NCBI GenBank assembly: GCA_013821315.1 | Contig: JACDHA010000003.1 | Location: forward strand, 21,411 to 85,410 | Reading direction: 5' to 3' | Length of the DNA: 64,000 bases | Source: Candidatus Dependentiae bacterium | GTDB lineage: Bacteria; Babelota; Babeliae; Babelales; Babelaceae | Shown: positions 25,789-34,269 of the stretch, in pieces | Layout of the letters: the number at the start of each line of letters is the position of its first letter | Numbering within the stretch: the stretch's first letter is position 1 | Translations under genes and position numbers: made by a program | Notes under the pieces: generated by a model | Seen by the model: only the letters and a program-made list of their open reading frames with translations | What the model was told of the DNA's origin: nothing | Databases searched by the model: none

Positions 25789-26022
25789 TTACGTTGTAGG
25801 CTGGTTGAGAATAGCTAGAGCTCCACCAGTGTAGTCATTACCTAAATCAATTACCTTATTAGTACCTTTAATAATAGTTAAGGTGGTAGTTCTATCAGTT
25901 GCTTTAACCGGTATAATTTGTATTTGTATATCAGTAGCAGTGTTATTGTAGAGAGTCCATTTATAGCTAAGTGATAAGTGAGATGTGCTTAGTAGTAGTA
26001 TGATTACAAGCAACCTTTTCAT
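25789..26022 (-). CDS. Small secreted protein of unknown function
   Basis: A 77-residue protein with signal peptide MKRLLVIILLLSTSHLSLS. The mature 58 residues (YKWTLYNNTATDIQIQIIPVKATDRTTTLTI and so on) look like a beta-strand sandwich fragment rich in threonine. No cysteines. No family is recognised. The spacing to the shared terminator supports an independent transcript. Confidence 0.7.
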   Translation of the reverse strand: MKRLLVIILLLSTSHLSLSYKWTLYNNTATDIQIQIIPVKATDRTTTLTIIKGTNKVIDLGNDYTGGALAILNQPTT

Positions 26023-26249
26023 TGATGACTTTCTGGTTAATAATTTTTTAAATACTATAATATTATTATCTCATATTTTAAATAAAAAAATCAACTAAAG
26101 ACCTTATCGAGCCAAAAGCACTTTGATTTTACTCTCATTTAGTATAAACTAATACTTATAACTTATAATTAGTTAAGTATTTTGTATTTTAATGTACTTG
26201 TTTATACTATTAGTGTATTAAATAGCTGTTTTAAAGCAGGGAGGTTGCT

Positions 26250-27146
26250 ATGTTCCTTATTTTTCTCAATTATGCTTTGTTAGCGTCAACTTTTTTATGT
26301 AATAAATTACTTGTAGGTTCGATACCTCCATTTTCACTTACAGGATTGAGTAATATTCTAGGTGGTAGTATTTTGTGTAGTTATGCCTATTTTAAACAAC
26401 GTAGTGGCATAAAAGATTTTTTTAACGCGTCATCACTTATCTATTTGCTTCCTGTAGCTTTGTGTGTAACTTTTGGTGCAACTGCACTGCGTATGTATGC
26501 GCTTTCAAATTTAAGTTCGTTTAAAGTAACTTTTTTTTCAACACTAGATCCTTTTATTACTGCGCTTTTATGTTATATTTTGCGCTCAGAAAAACTAAGT
26601 TGGATGCAGTTGTTGGGTATGACAGTAGCAGCTGGCGGATCAGCATGCTTGTTTGCTGACTCTCTTATGGCTGAAGGTGGGTTTGCAACTGCTGCCTTGA
26701 TACCGTTACTTGCCGCTTTTGGTGCAATTGTGGTAAACCGATATGGTTGGATTCTAGCTCAGGATTTTATGAATACGCGTGGTTGGAATATGCCTAAGGT
26801 TATTGCTATCAGTATGCTCATGGGTGGTTCTTTATCCTTGGGATCTGCTTTACTCATGAAAGAGTTGCCTTTATCGCTGGCTTGGCCTACAGTGCTTCCT
26901 ATGCTTGCCTACGCAGTGATAGTTAATAACGTTATTTGCTCAAGTACCTATGGATTTTTACTTAAAAAATATAGTGTAACTTTTTTGTCCCTGGCAGAGT
27001 TTTTAGGGCCTCTCTTTGTAGCTCTGTATGGTTGGCTATTTTTAGGTGAATCGGTATCAACTTCATTTTTTATATCAATAGCATTAGTTGCACTAGGGTT
27101 ATTTATGTTCTCTAAAAGTGCAGCAAAGCAGCTTCTAGCTGAGTAG
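26250..27146 (+). CDS. EamA/DMT-family transporter
   Basis: A 298-residue protein with about ten hydrophobic segments in two EamA halves. Landmarks are TALRMYALSNLSSFKVTFFSTLDPFITALLCYILRSEKLSWMQLLGM in the first half and ATYGFLLKKY-like SSTYGFLLKKYSVTFLSLAEFLGPLFVALYGWLFLGE in the second. Such proteins move metabolites or amino acids across the inner membrane; the substrate is not predictable. GGGAGGTTGCT precedes the ATG. Confidence 0.9.
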   Translation: MFLIFLNYALLASTFLCNKLLVGSIPPFSLTGLSNILGGSILCSYAYFKQRSGIKDFFNASSLIYLLPVALCVTFGATALRMYALSNLSSFKVTFFSTLDPFITALLCYILRSEKLSWMQLLGMTVAAGGSACLFADSLMAEGGFATAALIPLLAAFGAIVVNRYGWILAQDFMNTRGWNMPKVIAISMLMGGSLSLGSALLMKELPLSLAWPTVLPMLAYAVIVNNVICSSTYGFLLKKYSVTFLSLAEFLGPLFVALYGWLFLGESVSTSFFISIALVALGLFMFSKSAAKQLLAE

Positions 27147-27179
27147 CCTTTCTGCAACGATTTGTTTTAATTATTAATT

Positions 27180-27205
27180 GAGTCCTTTTTAAGAGGACTC
27201 TTTTT
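27180..27205 (+). terminator. Rho-independent terminator after the EamA gene
   Basis: GAGTCC and GGACTC pair around TTTTTAAGA and are followed by TTTTT. Confidence 0.8.
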
Positions 27206-27292
27206 GTTAACTCAATTTGAAATATTAAATAATGTCTGTATACTGAGCTAAGTAACTATAATAATAATATACTTAAAAAGAAAGCTCTATAA

Positions 27293-27880
27293 ATGAATAA
27301 AAAATTTAGACAACTAACAGCACTCAGCGGATTACTTGTTTTTTCAGCATTAGGTATGCAAAAATCTTCAGCTGATGATCAATTATTTGAAGGAGTATCC
27401 AGAGAGTTATTTGATACGGTTCTCTTAGCTCTTGATAGAGGAGCAGACGTTAACAATAAAGATAATTTAGGATGGACTCCCTTACATATGGCTGCTTACA
27501 AGGGCAATAGACGTTTGGTAGATCTTCTTTTAAAACGTGGTGCCAATAGGCTTGCCTACGATAATGGTAATCATTTACCAGCCGATTATGCATTAGGTGA
27601 TACAGAGTTGGGTAAAGAGTTAAAACAAATAACCGATCATACAAAAGAATTGATTACTCTACTTACTATCTTGAAAATAAGAGGTAGCTTTAATTTATTG
27701 CCTCGAGAAATTATAATGGCTATTGTACATAAAGCATATACTCCTTCTTTAGTATCCCTTAAAAACGTATTTAGAAGAAAAGCGTTAAGTAAAGTATTTG
27801 TGGGAATTCTTCCCCCTGATCTAATAAATAAAATAATAGACTACAGCTTCAATCAAGATAAAGTCTTAACTACAAGATAA
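27293..27880 (+). CDS. Secreted ankyrin protein with two F-box-like motifs
   Basis: A 195-residue protein: signal peptide (about 1-21, ending SALGM), then about two ankyrin repeats (LFDTVLLALDRGADVNNKDNLGWTPLHMAAYKGNRRLVDLLLKRGANR). The C-terminal half carries the LPx(D/E)(I/L) motif twice: LLPREIIMAIVHKAY and ILPPDLINKIIDYSF, 42 residues apart. It is therefore a minimal ankyrin plus C-terminal-motif protein. It opens a run of four secreted genes reaching 31083, with only 15 bases to the next. Confidence 0.82.
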   Translation: MNKKFRQLTALSGLLVFSALGMQKSSADDQLFEGVSRELFDTVLLALDRGADVNNKDNLGWTPLHMAAYKGNRRLVDLLLKRGANRLAYDNGNHLPADYALGDTELGKELKQITDHTKELITLLTILKIRGSFNLLPREIIMAIVHKAYTPSLVSLKNVFRRKALSKVFVGILPPDLINKIIDYSFNQDKVLTTR

Positions 27881-27895
27881 CTATAAAGAGATAGT

Positions 27896-29278
27896 ATGTA
27901 TACCTTAAAAACAATTATTTTAGCTTTTTTAATACTACCTGCTCTAGCAATGGACGAGCCTTTGGCTAAAAGGCAAAGAAAAGATACTAAAGCCCAAATA
28001 GAACAAGCAAATCAAAAACTTCTAGAGGGTGCTGAATCTCGTAACATTCATGCTGTAGATCAAGCATTGCGTGAGGGTGCCCAAGTTGACACTACTAGTC
28101 CAGAGGGATTTGCTGCGCTTCATTATAGTGCCTGTAATGGTGATATTCAAATAGCAAAACTATTAATTGGTGCTCAAGCTAACCTTAATGCTCAAGATAA
28201 AGAATCATATTCACCTCTGCATAGAGCTGTTAAAAAGGGGCATGTGGAAATAGTAAGGTTGCTATTAAAAGCAGGTGCTTTAGTTGATACCGAAGACGCC
28301 TCTCATAGGACACCCCTTCATCTTGCTGCTACCAAAGGTTCTTTTGAAATTGCCTCACTTTTAATGGAATATAAAGCTAATCCTAATAGTGCAGATAATG
28401 ACTATTACTCACCTTTACATAATGCTCTTTCAAATAAGCATACTGATATGGTAAAACTACTTTTACAGGCTAAGCCACTGTTAAATTTACGTGATGAAAA
28501 TGGTCATAGGCCCTTAAATATAGCGGTAGAAAAAAGAGATTTAGCATCAATTCAAGCACTTATAGATGCTGGAGCAGATATTAATGCGCATACGTTTGAT
28601 GTTAATACACCATTGTATGAAGCTATAGACAATGATTACACAGAAATAGCCCAACTGCTTCTTATGAAAGGAGCTGATTACACTCTTGCTGGCGATAGAC
28701 CTTTTGATGAGGTATATAACCCCAATAGCTCTGAAGATTCAGAAGGATTTTTAAATAATAGAACATATAGTGGAAGTGGTTTTACTTGTATGCAGAGAGC
28801 TGTTTTGCGTAATAATAGTGTGCTAGTAAAGTTGCTTCTTGCGGTAGGTGCTGATGCAACAGTTAAAGATCAGGCTGATCGGACAGCGCTTGATCATGCT
28901 CGTGAATCTGGAAATGCTCAAATAGTTGAACTACTAGAAGAGTATAATGACCTTGCTCAAAATGTATCTTTAGAAACGGGTCAAAAAGCGGTTGATTTAG
29001 GTTATTATGCTTTAGTACAAATAATGCTTAAAAAAATGTTTATTACACGAGTTCAATTACGCACTTTAGCAAAAAGAGCTCAAGATGCTTATGCTGTTTC
29101 TGGTAATAGTATGTATGAAAAAATCAATCAATTACTTAAGGTTGAATTTTTTAAGCAAGCCAAACTAAGTATAGTATTAAATAAAGCTACAGCGAGGGAT
29201 GCTAATGGCAATGCTGTAGTAAGTCCAGAACTTCCTAAAGAAATTGCTGATACTATTGCAGTTTACGCAGTACAGTAA
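27896..29278 (+). CDS. Large secreted ankyrin-repeat protein with basic cluster and C-terminal LPKEI motif
   Basis: A 460-residue protein: signal peptide MYTLKTIILAFLILPALA followed by MD, then the basic stretch AKRQRKDTK at about 25-33, which resembles a nuclear-localisation signal. Nine or so ankyrin repeats run from about 40 to 350, interrupted by an acidic serine-rich insert (NPNSSEDSEGFLNN). The end has a helical region and stops right after SPELPKEIADTIAVYAVQ, the LPx(D/E)(I/V)xxxI motif. A strong candidate for an exported protein acting in the host cell; host targeting is inference. Confidence 0.88.
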   Translation: MYTLKTIILAFLILPALAMDEPLAKRQRKDTKAQIEQANQKLLEGAESRNIHAVDQALREGAQVDTTSPEGFAALHYSACNGDIQIAKLLIGAQANLNAQDKESYSPLHRAVKKGHVEIVRLLLKAGALVDTEDASHRTPLHLAATKGSFEIASLLMEYKANPNSADNDYYSPLHNALSNKHTDMVKLLLQAKPLLNLRDENGHRPLNIAVEKRDLASIQALIDAGADINAHTFDVNTPLYEAIDNDYTEIAQLLLMKGADYTLAGDRPFDEVYNPNSSEDSEGFLNNRTYSGSGFTCMQRAVLRNNSVLVKLLLAVGADATVKDQADRTALDHARESGNAQIVELLEEYNDLAQNVSLETGQKAVDLGYYALVQIMLKKMFITRVQLRTLAKRAQDAYAVSGNSMYEKINQLLKVEFFKQAKLSIVLNKATARDANGNAVVSPELPKEIADTIAVYAVQ

Positions 29279-29305
29279 GCCTTAATTGAATAGAAAGCAA
29301 TCTAT

Positions 29306-29944
29306 ATGAATAGTAAATCTTTAATAGTAGTCTCTTTTGCTTGTTTTTTTACATCGAGAATTTTAACACAAGAACTTTCTAAAAAGTACGCACATGGCAG
29401 AGAAATACAAGTAATAAAAGATGATATAAATCAGCAGTCGGTAGACTGTATTGTAAATGCTGCTAACAAGGAATTGCTTTCAGGTGGAGGAGTTTGTGGC
29501 GCAATTTTTAGAGCTGCAGGTATTGATGCTTTGCAAAAAGCCTGTTTTGCTTTTCCAAAAACAGCAGATGGCGTACGTTGCCCTGTAGGTGAAGCACGTG
29601 TTACACCAAGTTTTAATCTTGCTACTAGAGGAATTAAACATATTATTCATGCGGTAGGCCCCGATTGCCGGAGTATAATTGATCCAGTAATACGTAAAAA
29701 TTTGCTTGTCTCTACTTATATTAATAGTCTTCGAGAAGCTGAACATCTAGGTGCTGAAAGTATTGCCTTTCCTTGTATTAGCACTTCTATTTATGCTTAT
29801 CCAAAAAAAGAAGCTAGTGTTATTGCTTTTCAAACAGTAAGTGATTTTATAACTAATCAGGCTTCTAGCCTTAAAAAAGTATGTTTTATGGTATTTGAGC
29901 AAGAAGATTATGTGCTGTATAAGCAGTTAGTAAAAACGAAATAG
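29306..29944 (+). CDS. Secreted macro-domain protein
   Basis: A 212-residue protein: a signal peptide (about 1-21), then one macro domain of about 185 residues. The ADP-ribose-binding signatures are IVNAANKELLSGGGVCGAIFRAAG and, later, FPCISTSIYAYPKKEA. Macro domains bind or remove ADP-ribose, or deacetylate O-acetyl-ADP-ribose. In MacroD-type enzymes the first loop normally reads GGGVDGAIH; here Asp is Cys and His is Phe, so the usual hydrolase mechanism may be altered or lost. Export of a macro domain is unusual and suggests interference with host ADP-ribosylation. Confidence 0.9.
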   Translation: MNSKSLIVVSFACFFTSRILTQELSKKYAHGREIQVIKDDINQQSVDCIVNAANKELLSGGGVCGAIFRAAGIDALQKACFAFPKTADGVRCPVGEARVTPSFNLATRGIKHIIHAVGPDCRSIIDPVIRKNLLVSTYINSLREAEHLGAESIAFPCISTSIYAYPKKEASVIAFQTVSDFITNQASSLKKVCFMVFEQEDYVLYKQLVKTK

Positions 29945-29985
29945 TTAAGCAAAGTTTTTAAAATAAAAAATAATTGAAAGTAACC

Positions 29986-31083
29986 ATGCAATTAAACACT
30001 GTACGTATAGCTTTATTAGCCATACTTTTTTCTAATGCTGCTCTTAGTATGGACAGGTATACTACTTCGAAAGATCAATTTATAGCTCAAAGAGCTAGAT
30101 TGATACAGTTATCAGGAGGCTTTTTGGTGTCTCGAGCACTACAGGTGTTTGCAGAACTGCGTATTGCAGATCACTTAAAAGAGGGCCCTCATGTTATAGA
30201 TGATGCTTTTGCTTTACAAGTTGGTGCTGACAGAACTATGCTCTATAGACTTCTAAGAATGCTTGCAGGCCATGGTATTGTGCAACAACAGGAAGATAAT
30301 ACGTTTTCCCTTACTCCGTTAGGTGAGTTGATTAAATCTGATCATCCAGCTACCGTAGCTAATTTTTTAAGAATGGAAGATGAAACCCGTTGGCGTTCAT
30401 ATGGCAATCTGCTTGATACACTAAAAACGGGCATTCCAGCTTTTACTAGCACTTTTGGTGAAAACTATTTTGATTATATAGCAAAAGATGCTGGATTGCA
30501 GCAAAGGTTTGATGATGGTATGCATGATATATCATCAGAAGAAAACATGTTTATTGCGCAATCTTTGAATTTTAAAGATGCTACAACTATAGTTGATGTT
30601 GGTGGAGGAACAGGCGGGCTATTGCTTGCTTTAAAACAACAATATTCTTCTTTAGGTACTACTATTCTTTTTGATTATACTAACTTAACACCAGAACAGC
30701 ACAAACTTTTAAAAACTCAAACTATTACCTTTGTTCAAGGTAGCTTTTTTGATGAACAAGCTATTCCTGCAGGAAAAGATATCTATATCTTAAAACGGGT
30801 GTTACATGATTGGGATACAGCTAAATGCATACGCATTGTAAAACGATGCCGAGAAGCTATGGCTCCTAACAGCAAGCTGTATATTATTGATGCACTTATA
30901 CTTGCAGGCAATAACTATCACGTAAGTAAAGATATCGACCTTATGATGATGACGTTATTTGGTGGTCAAGAGCGTACGCAAGTTGAGTTTGAAGAGATCC
31001 TTAAAGCTGCTGATATGCGTTTAGTAGCTACAAAGCCCATAGAGTCCTCAATGTTATCTATTTTAGAGGCACGTTTAGCCTAG
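29986..31083 (+). CDS. Secreted O-methyltransferase-like protein
   Basis: A 365-residue protein from the ATG at 29986: signal peptide ending SNAALSMD, then an N-terminal dimerisation/winged-helix domain (VSRALQVFAELRIADHL, DRTMLYRLLRMLAGHGIV) and a SAM-binding fold with VDVGGGTGG at 203-211. ILKRVLHDWD places a His at 274 at the position of the catalytic base of plant-type O-methyltransferases. The family usually acts on small aromatic metabolites in the cytoplasm, so the signal peptide is odd. A TTG at 29974 is an alternative start. It ends a four-gene secreted cluster. Confidence 0.87.
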   Translation: MQLNTVRIALLAILFSNAALSMDRYTTSKDQFIAQRARLIQLSGGFLVSRALQVFAELRIADHLKEGPHVIDDAFALQVGADRTMLYRLLRMLAGHGIVQQQEDNTFSLTPLGELIKSDHPATVANFLRMEDETRWRSYGNLLDTLKTGIPAFTSTFGENYFDYIAKDAGLQQRFDDGMHDISSEENMFIAQSLNFKDATTIVDVGGGTGGLLLALKQQYSSLGTTILFDYTNLTPEQHKLLKTQTITFVQGSFFDEQAIPAGKDIYILKRVLHDWDTAKCIRIVKRCREAMAPNSKLYIIDALILAGNNYHVSKDIDLMMMTLFGGQERTQVEFEEILKAADMRLVATKPIESSMLSILEARLA

Positions 31084-31117
31084 CTCTACGCTCCAATACT
31101 AGTAAAATTAAAAAAAT

Positions 31118-31161
31118 AATCGAATATCGATATATAATTATTGATATTCGATTATTTTTTT
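31118..31161 (+). terminator. Rho-independent terminator after the methyltransferase gene
   Basis: AATCGAATATC at 31118-31128 pairs with GATATTCGATT at 31143-31153, followed by ATTTTTTT. Confidence 0.85.
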
Positions 31162-31213
31162 GGTACTATTGCTTTTGATAATTTGTTTGTTTTATCTAAA
31201 TCAGGAGTTTTTT

Positions 31214-31765
31214 ATGGTTTCTATTACAAAATACACACGATTAATTCAAATTACGAGTATTGCCTGTGCGGTTATAGTAACAGTAGTAACCTGTTTGAGT
31301 TGGGTAAGTGATCTCTTTCCTACTATTACAGCACTCTTTCAAAATAGCGGTGAAGGGACTAATGCGTTAACACGATTTAAAGAGTTATCTGCTATACCAT
31401 TTAGTCATAGATGTATAGGTTTTATTGTTGATGGTATTGCTCTAAGTATACTTTGGGTAGGTATTGTTTTTTTAAACCGCGTTCTGAAGCGTTTTCAAGC
31501 GGGTGATTTCTTTTCTCTTGAAAATATTCACTTATTTACTCTTTTAAGCCGAGTAGCATTAGCATGGGCGTTATATATGCCTCTAAGAGTAACCTTGCTC
31601 TCTCTTATAACAACACTTCATAAAGGTGTTGGCCATAGAATGCTTACTCTACAGTTAAGTATCCAAGATAGTATAAATATAGGGATATTCTTAGGACTTG
31701 CTCTTTTAACAAGCCTTATAGAAGAAAGTAGCAAATTAAAAAAAGAACACGACTTAACAATATAA
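31214..31765 (+). CDS. DUF2975-family membrane protein
   Basis: A 183-residue protein with four hydrophobic segments. The pattern of the second half (ILWVGIVFLNRVLKRFQAGDFFSLENIHLFTLLSRVALAW) is typical of DUF2975: a membrane pair separated by a GxxFSxENI loop. AGGAG precedes the ATG at 31214; the frame is open 18 codons further upstream. It is followed 14 bases later by a small HTH regulator. This pairing (as in Bacillus yoaS-yozG) is widespread, but its role is unknown. Confidence 0.82.
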   Translation: MVSITKYTRLIQITSIACAVIVTVVTCLSWVSDLFPTITALFQNSGEGTNALTRFKELSAIPFSHRCIGFIVDGIALSILWVGIVFLNRVLKRFQAGDFFSLENIHLFTLLSRVALAWALYMPLRVTLLSLITTLHKGVGHRMLTLQLSIQDSINIGIFLGLALLTSLIEESSKLKKEHDLTI

Positions 31766-31779
31766 GTTGGTATACCATT

Positions 31780-31986
31780 ATGAAAATTATTGTAAAATTG
31801 GATGAACTATTAGCTCGTCGCAAAATGAGGCTTAATGAGCTTTCACAATTAGTTGATATTACCGAAGTAAATCTTTCTATTTTAAAGACAGGAAAAGCCA
31901 AAGCTATACGGTTTTCTACGCTAACTTCATTATGCCAAGCACTTAACTGCCAACCGGGAGATTTATTAGAGTTTGCAAAAGAATAA
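31780..31986 (+). CDS. Small Cro/CI-type HTH regulator (YozG-like)
   Basis: A 68-residue protein that is almost entirely one helix-turn-helix domain: MKIIVKLDELLARRKMRLNELSQLVDITEVNLSILKTGKAKAIRFSTLTSLCQALNCQPGDLLEF. This is the HTH_26/YozG type that accompanies DUF2975 genes, as here. It probably controls its own operon. It converges on a HAD gene with only three bases between the stops. Confidence 0.9.
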   Translation: MKIIVKLDELLARRKMRLNELSQLVDITEVNLSILKTGKAKAIRFSTLTSLCQALNCQPGDLLEFAKE

Positions 31987-31989
31987 ACG

Positions 31990-32832
31990 TTAAAGAACAT
32001 TAAGCTCTTTAAGCTGTTCTCTTAGTGCTGTATAGTTGCCATTAACTAAAAGTATACCGGTAATACCACAAGTTGCAGCTGCACGAACATTGACTGATTG
32101 ATCATCAATAAAAATACAGTCAGCAGGGTTAAGTTTGCAGGTATTAATAATATACTCAAAAGCAGCAACATGAGGTTTAATAAGACCTATAGCGCCTGAA
32201 ATAACAATGTGATGTGTGTTAAAATAATTAAAAATATCTGGGTAATGCTGTTGTACTAAATTAAAAGAAACAGCATCCCAGTTGGAAAGAATCATAAGTG
32301 TATTTTTTAGCTCACCGTTTGTATCTTTGGCTTCAGCACAATCGCGCAGTAATTGTATTCCTTTTGCCAGTGGATAAGTATAACGTGCTAAAATTTGGGG
32401 ATTAAACATAACTTCAAATGCTCTTTTGAGTAAGTTTTTTTCACGTTCACTTACAAAGTAGTGCTGCGCATCAAGTTTTTCAAGATAATCGTTAATAGAA
32501 ACGAGTAACTCTTTTTCTTCAATTTTTCCTGCAAGCCATTTGTGCATAACAATAGGCAGTGGATTTCCTTTAAAATCTGTAGCTTTTTCGTGTGGATAAG
32601 AGTCTGAAGGATCCATTTTTTCTAAAATATCAAAAATAATAGGATAAATATTGGGATTGCGCCAATCAAGAAGCATGTAGGCGATAAAATGTGTAAAACC
32701 TATACTATAGGCAACACCTAGTTTACTTGTTGTAAATAGTGTATCACCTACATCCCAGATAATGGTTTTGCCAAAACAGGTAGTGCTAGTCATAAGAAGC
32801 AGACAAAATAAAAATTTTTTACTAACATGCAT
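31990..32832 (-). CDS. Secreted HAD-superfamily hydrolase
   Basis: A 280-residue protein with signal peptide MHVSKKFLFCLLLMTSTTCFG. HAD motif I is IIWDVGDTLF (nucleophile Asp, but Gly where the second Asp often stands), motif II is ILSNWDA, motif III the Lys in GLIKPHVAAF, and motif IV CIFIDDQSVNVRAA. The helical cap lies between motifs I and II. The missing second Asp occurs in some HAD-IA members and may change activity. A periplasmic or exported HAD is unusual; phosphatase action on an unknown substrate is inferred. Confidence 0.85.
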   Translation of the reverse strand: MHVSKKFLFCLLLMTSTTCFGKTIIWDVGDTLFTTSKLGVAYSIGFTHFIAYMLLDWRNPNIYPIIFDILEKMDPSDSYPHEKATDFKGNPLPIVMHKWLAGKIEEKELLVSINDYLEKLDAQHYFVSEREKNLLKRAFEVMFNPQILARYTYPLAKGIQLLRDCAEAKDTNGELKNTLMILSNWDAVSFNLVQQHYPDIFNYFNTHHIVISGAIGLIKPHVAAFEYIINTCKLNPADCIFIDDQSVNVRAAATCGITGILLVNGNYTALREQLKELNVL

Positions 32833-32915
32833 AGAGCTCCTTGATGCTATGTGCTTACTATAAGTAGCTTAGCTTAAGCTTTTGTGTAGAGCAATAGTTA
32901 TCCTAACTTATTTTT

Positions 32916-33086
32916 TTACTCACTCAAGTATGCTTTTCTTTGCTTTTCTGACGGTTTCTCGCTGCACATTTCTTGGTACCAATGAGTAAGGGACCAGTGT
33001 TTTTTGGTATAAGTAAAAAAACTCAAACTGGCCAGTAGCTGTAAGTGTGTTTTATGTGATAGTTTATACTGCTGTACACTAAGCAT
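32916..33086 (-). CDS. Small hypothetical protein (56 residues)
   Basis: An ATG at 33086 preceded by a well-placed AGGAG starts a 56-residue frame ending at 32916. The sequence is basic and aromatic (TYTKKHWSLTHWYQEMCSEK near the middle) with one hydrophobic stretch (LQLLASLSFF). No family is recognised. The good ribosome site and the otherwise empty 430-base gap support a real gene; the short length leaves doubt. The remaining 33087-33264 stretch shows nothing else. Confidence 0.55.
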   Translation of the reverse strand: MLSVQQYKLSHKTHLQLLASLSFFTYTKKHWSLTHWYQEMCSEKPSEKQRKAYLSE

Positions 33087-33264
33087 AATTCTCCTGATTG
33101 CTAGCTAACTTACTCTCTATACTAATTCTCAGTATACCAGCAAAATAGCAGTACTTTAATGTATAAGTAAAAATAAGTATATTTTAGGCTTAATTTTGTG
33201 CATAATGGGTAGTCTAAAGCACAAGTATTTAAGAGCTTATTTTTTTCTTTACTAGTATGAACCT

Positions 33265-34173
33265 ATGAGCAATGTACCTAAAAGATTTAAAGAGATTATA
33301 ATAAACACGTATGGTCAAGCAGGTGTGCTTTGGCTTGAGCAACTTGAGAGTATCATAGCCAGTTGTGCCCACAAGTGGGGTCTTGAGCAGGTGCAGCCAT
33401 TTCATACATTATCGTATAACTACGTAGTTCAAGCCTATAGTCAGGTATATAAAGCTCATGTAGCACTTAAGCTTGCAGTAGAAGATTCTGCTTTTTCTAA
33501 TGAGCAACAAGCTCTAGAATTTTATAATGGTCAAGGATGTGTTGCATTACTCGACTCTGACGCCACCTATAAAGCACTATTACTGCAAAAAATAACTCCT
33601 GGCACTGCACTTGATACATTGTTTGCTATTGCTGATAATCGTGCTGTTATATATACAGTTGAAATAATAAAAAAGCTTCATAGCAACAAACAGTTGCCTG
33701 CTTGTCACCAGTATTTTGGCATACAAAAATGGCTTAATGTCCTGTACTCATTTACTGACGAGCGTGTTCCTAGGGCTTCTATTATTTTTGCGCGGCAGCT
33801 TGCTGAACAGTTACTGCAAACTGCTCAAGAAAGCTACTTATTGCATGGCGACTTACATCATGGCAATATACTGTTTAGTAATCAAAAAGGGTGGATAGCA
33901 ATAGACCCAAAAGGAATAGCGGGTGAATTAGCTTATGAAGTTGGCGCATTTATACGCAATCCTTTTCCTGAATTAATACTGCAAGCACATGCTCAAGAAA
34001 TTATAGCTCGTCGGTTAAACCAATTTTCTGAACTTTTACACATTGATCGCACACGATTAGCCCGTTGGGCATATGTGCAAGCTATTATTGCTACATGCTG
34101 GGCATGTGAAGATCAAGATCCAAGTTGGCAAAATTTGCTCTCTATAGCCACGTTAATCCAAAATCAACTATAA
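33265..34173 (+). CDS. APH(6)/hydroxyurea-kinase-like phosphotransferase
   Basis: A 302-residue kinase-fold protein. LLHGDLHHGNILF (HGDLHHGN at 194-201) is the catalytic loop, and IDPKGIAGELAYEVGAFIRNP, with the metal-binding Asp at 214, matches the streptomycin-6-phosphotransferase/hydroxyurea-kinase family. Such enzymes phosphorylate aminoglycosides or small hydroxylated molecules using ATP. The ribosome site is weak. No mobile-element signs adjoin it, so it may be an ancestral small-molecule kinase, with no clinical resistance role implied. Confidence 0.82.
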   Translation: MSNVPKRFKEIIINTYGQAGVLWLEQLESIIASCAHKWGLEQVQPFHTLSYNYVVQAYSQVYKAHVALKLAVEDSAFSNEQQALEFYNGQGCVALLDSDATYKALLLQKITPGTALDTLFAIADNRAVIYTVEIIKKLHSNKQLPACHQYFGIQKWLNVLYSFTDERVPRASIIFARQLAEQLLQTAQESYLLHGDLHHGNILFSNQKGWIAIDPKGIAGELAYEVGAFIRNPFPELILQAHAQEIIARRLNQFSELLHIDRTRLARWAYVQAIIATCWACEDQDPSWQNLLSIATLIQNQL

Positions 34174-34269
34174 AATATTCTCTTTTAGCTTTTTATTGAA
34201 ACAGTGCGATCAAAAGTGTTATGTCTCAGTAAAGAGTTTTTATAATCAGTTACTCAAAAGAGAGGTTTT

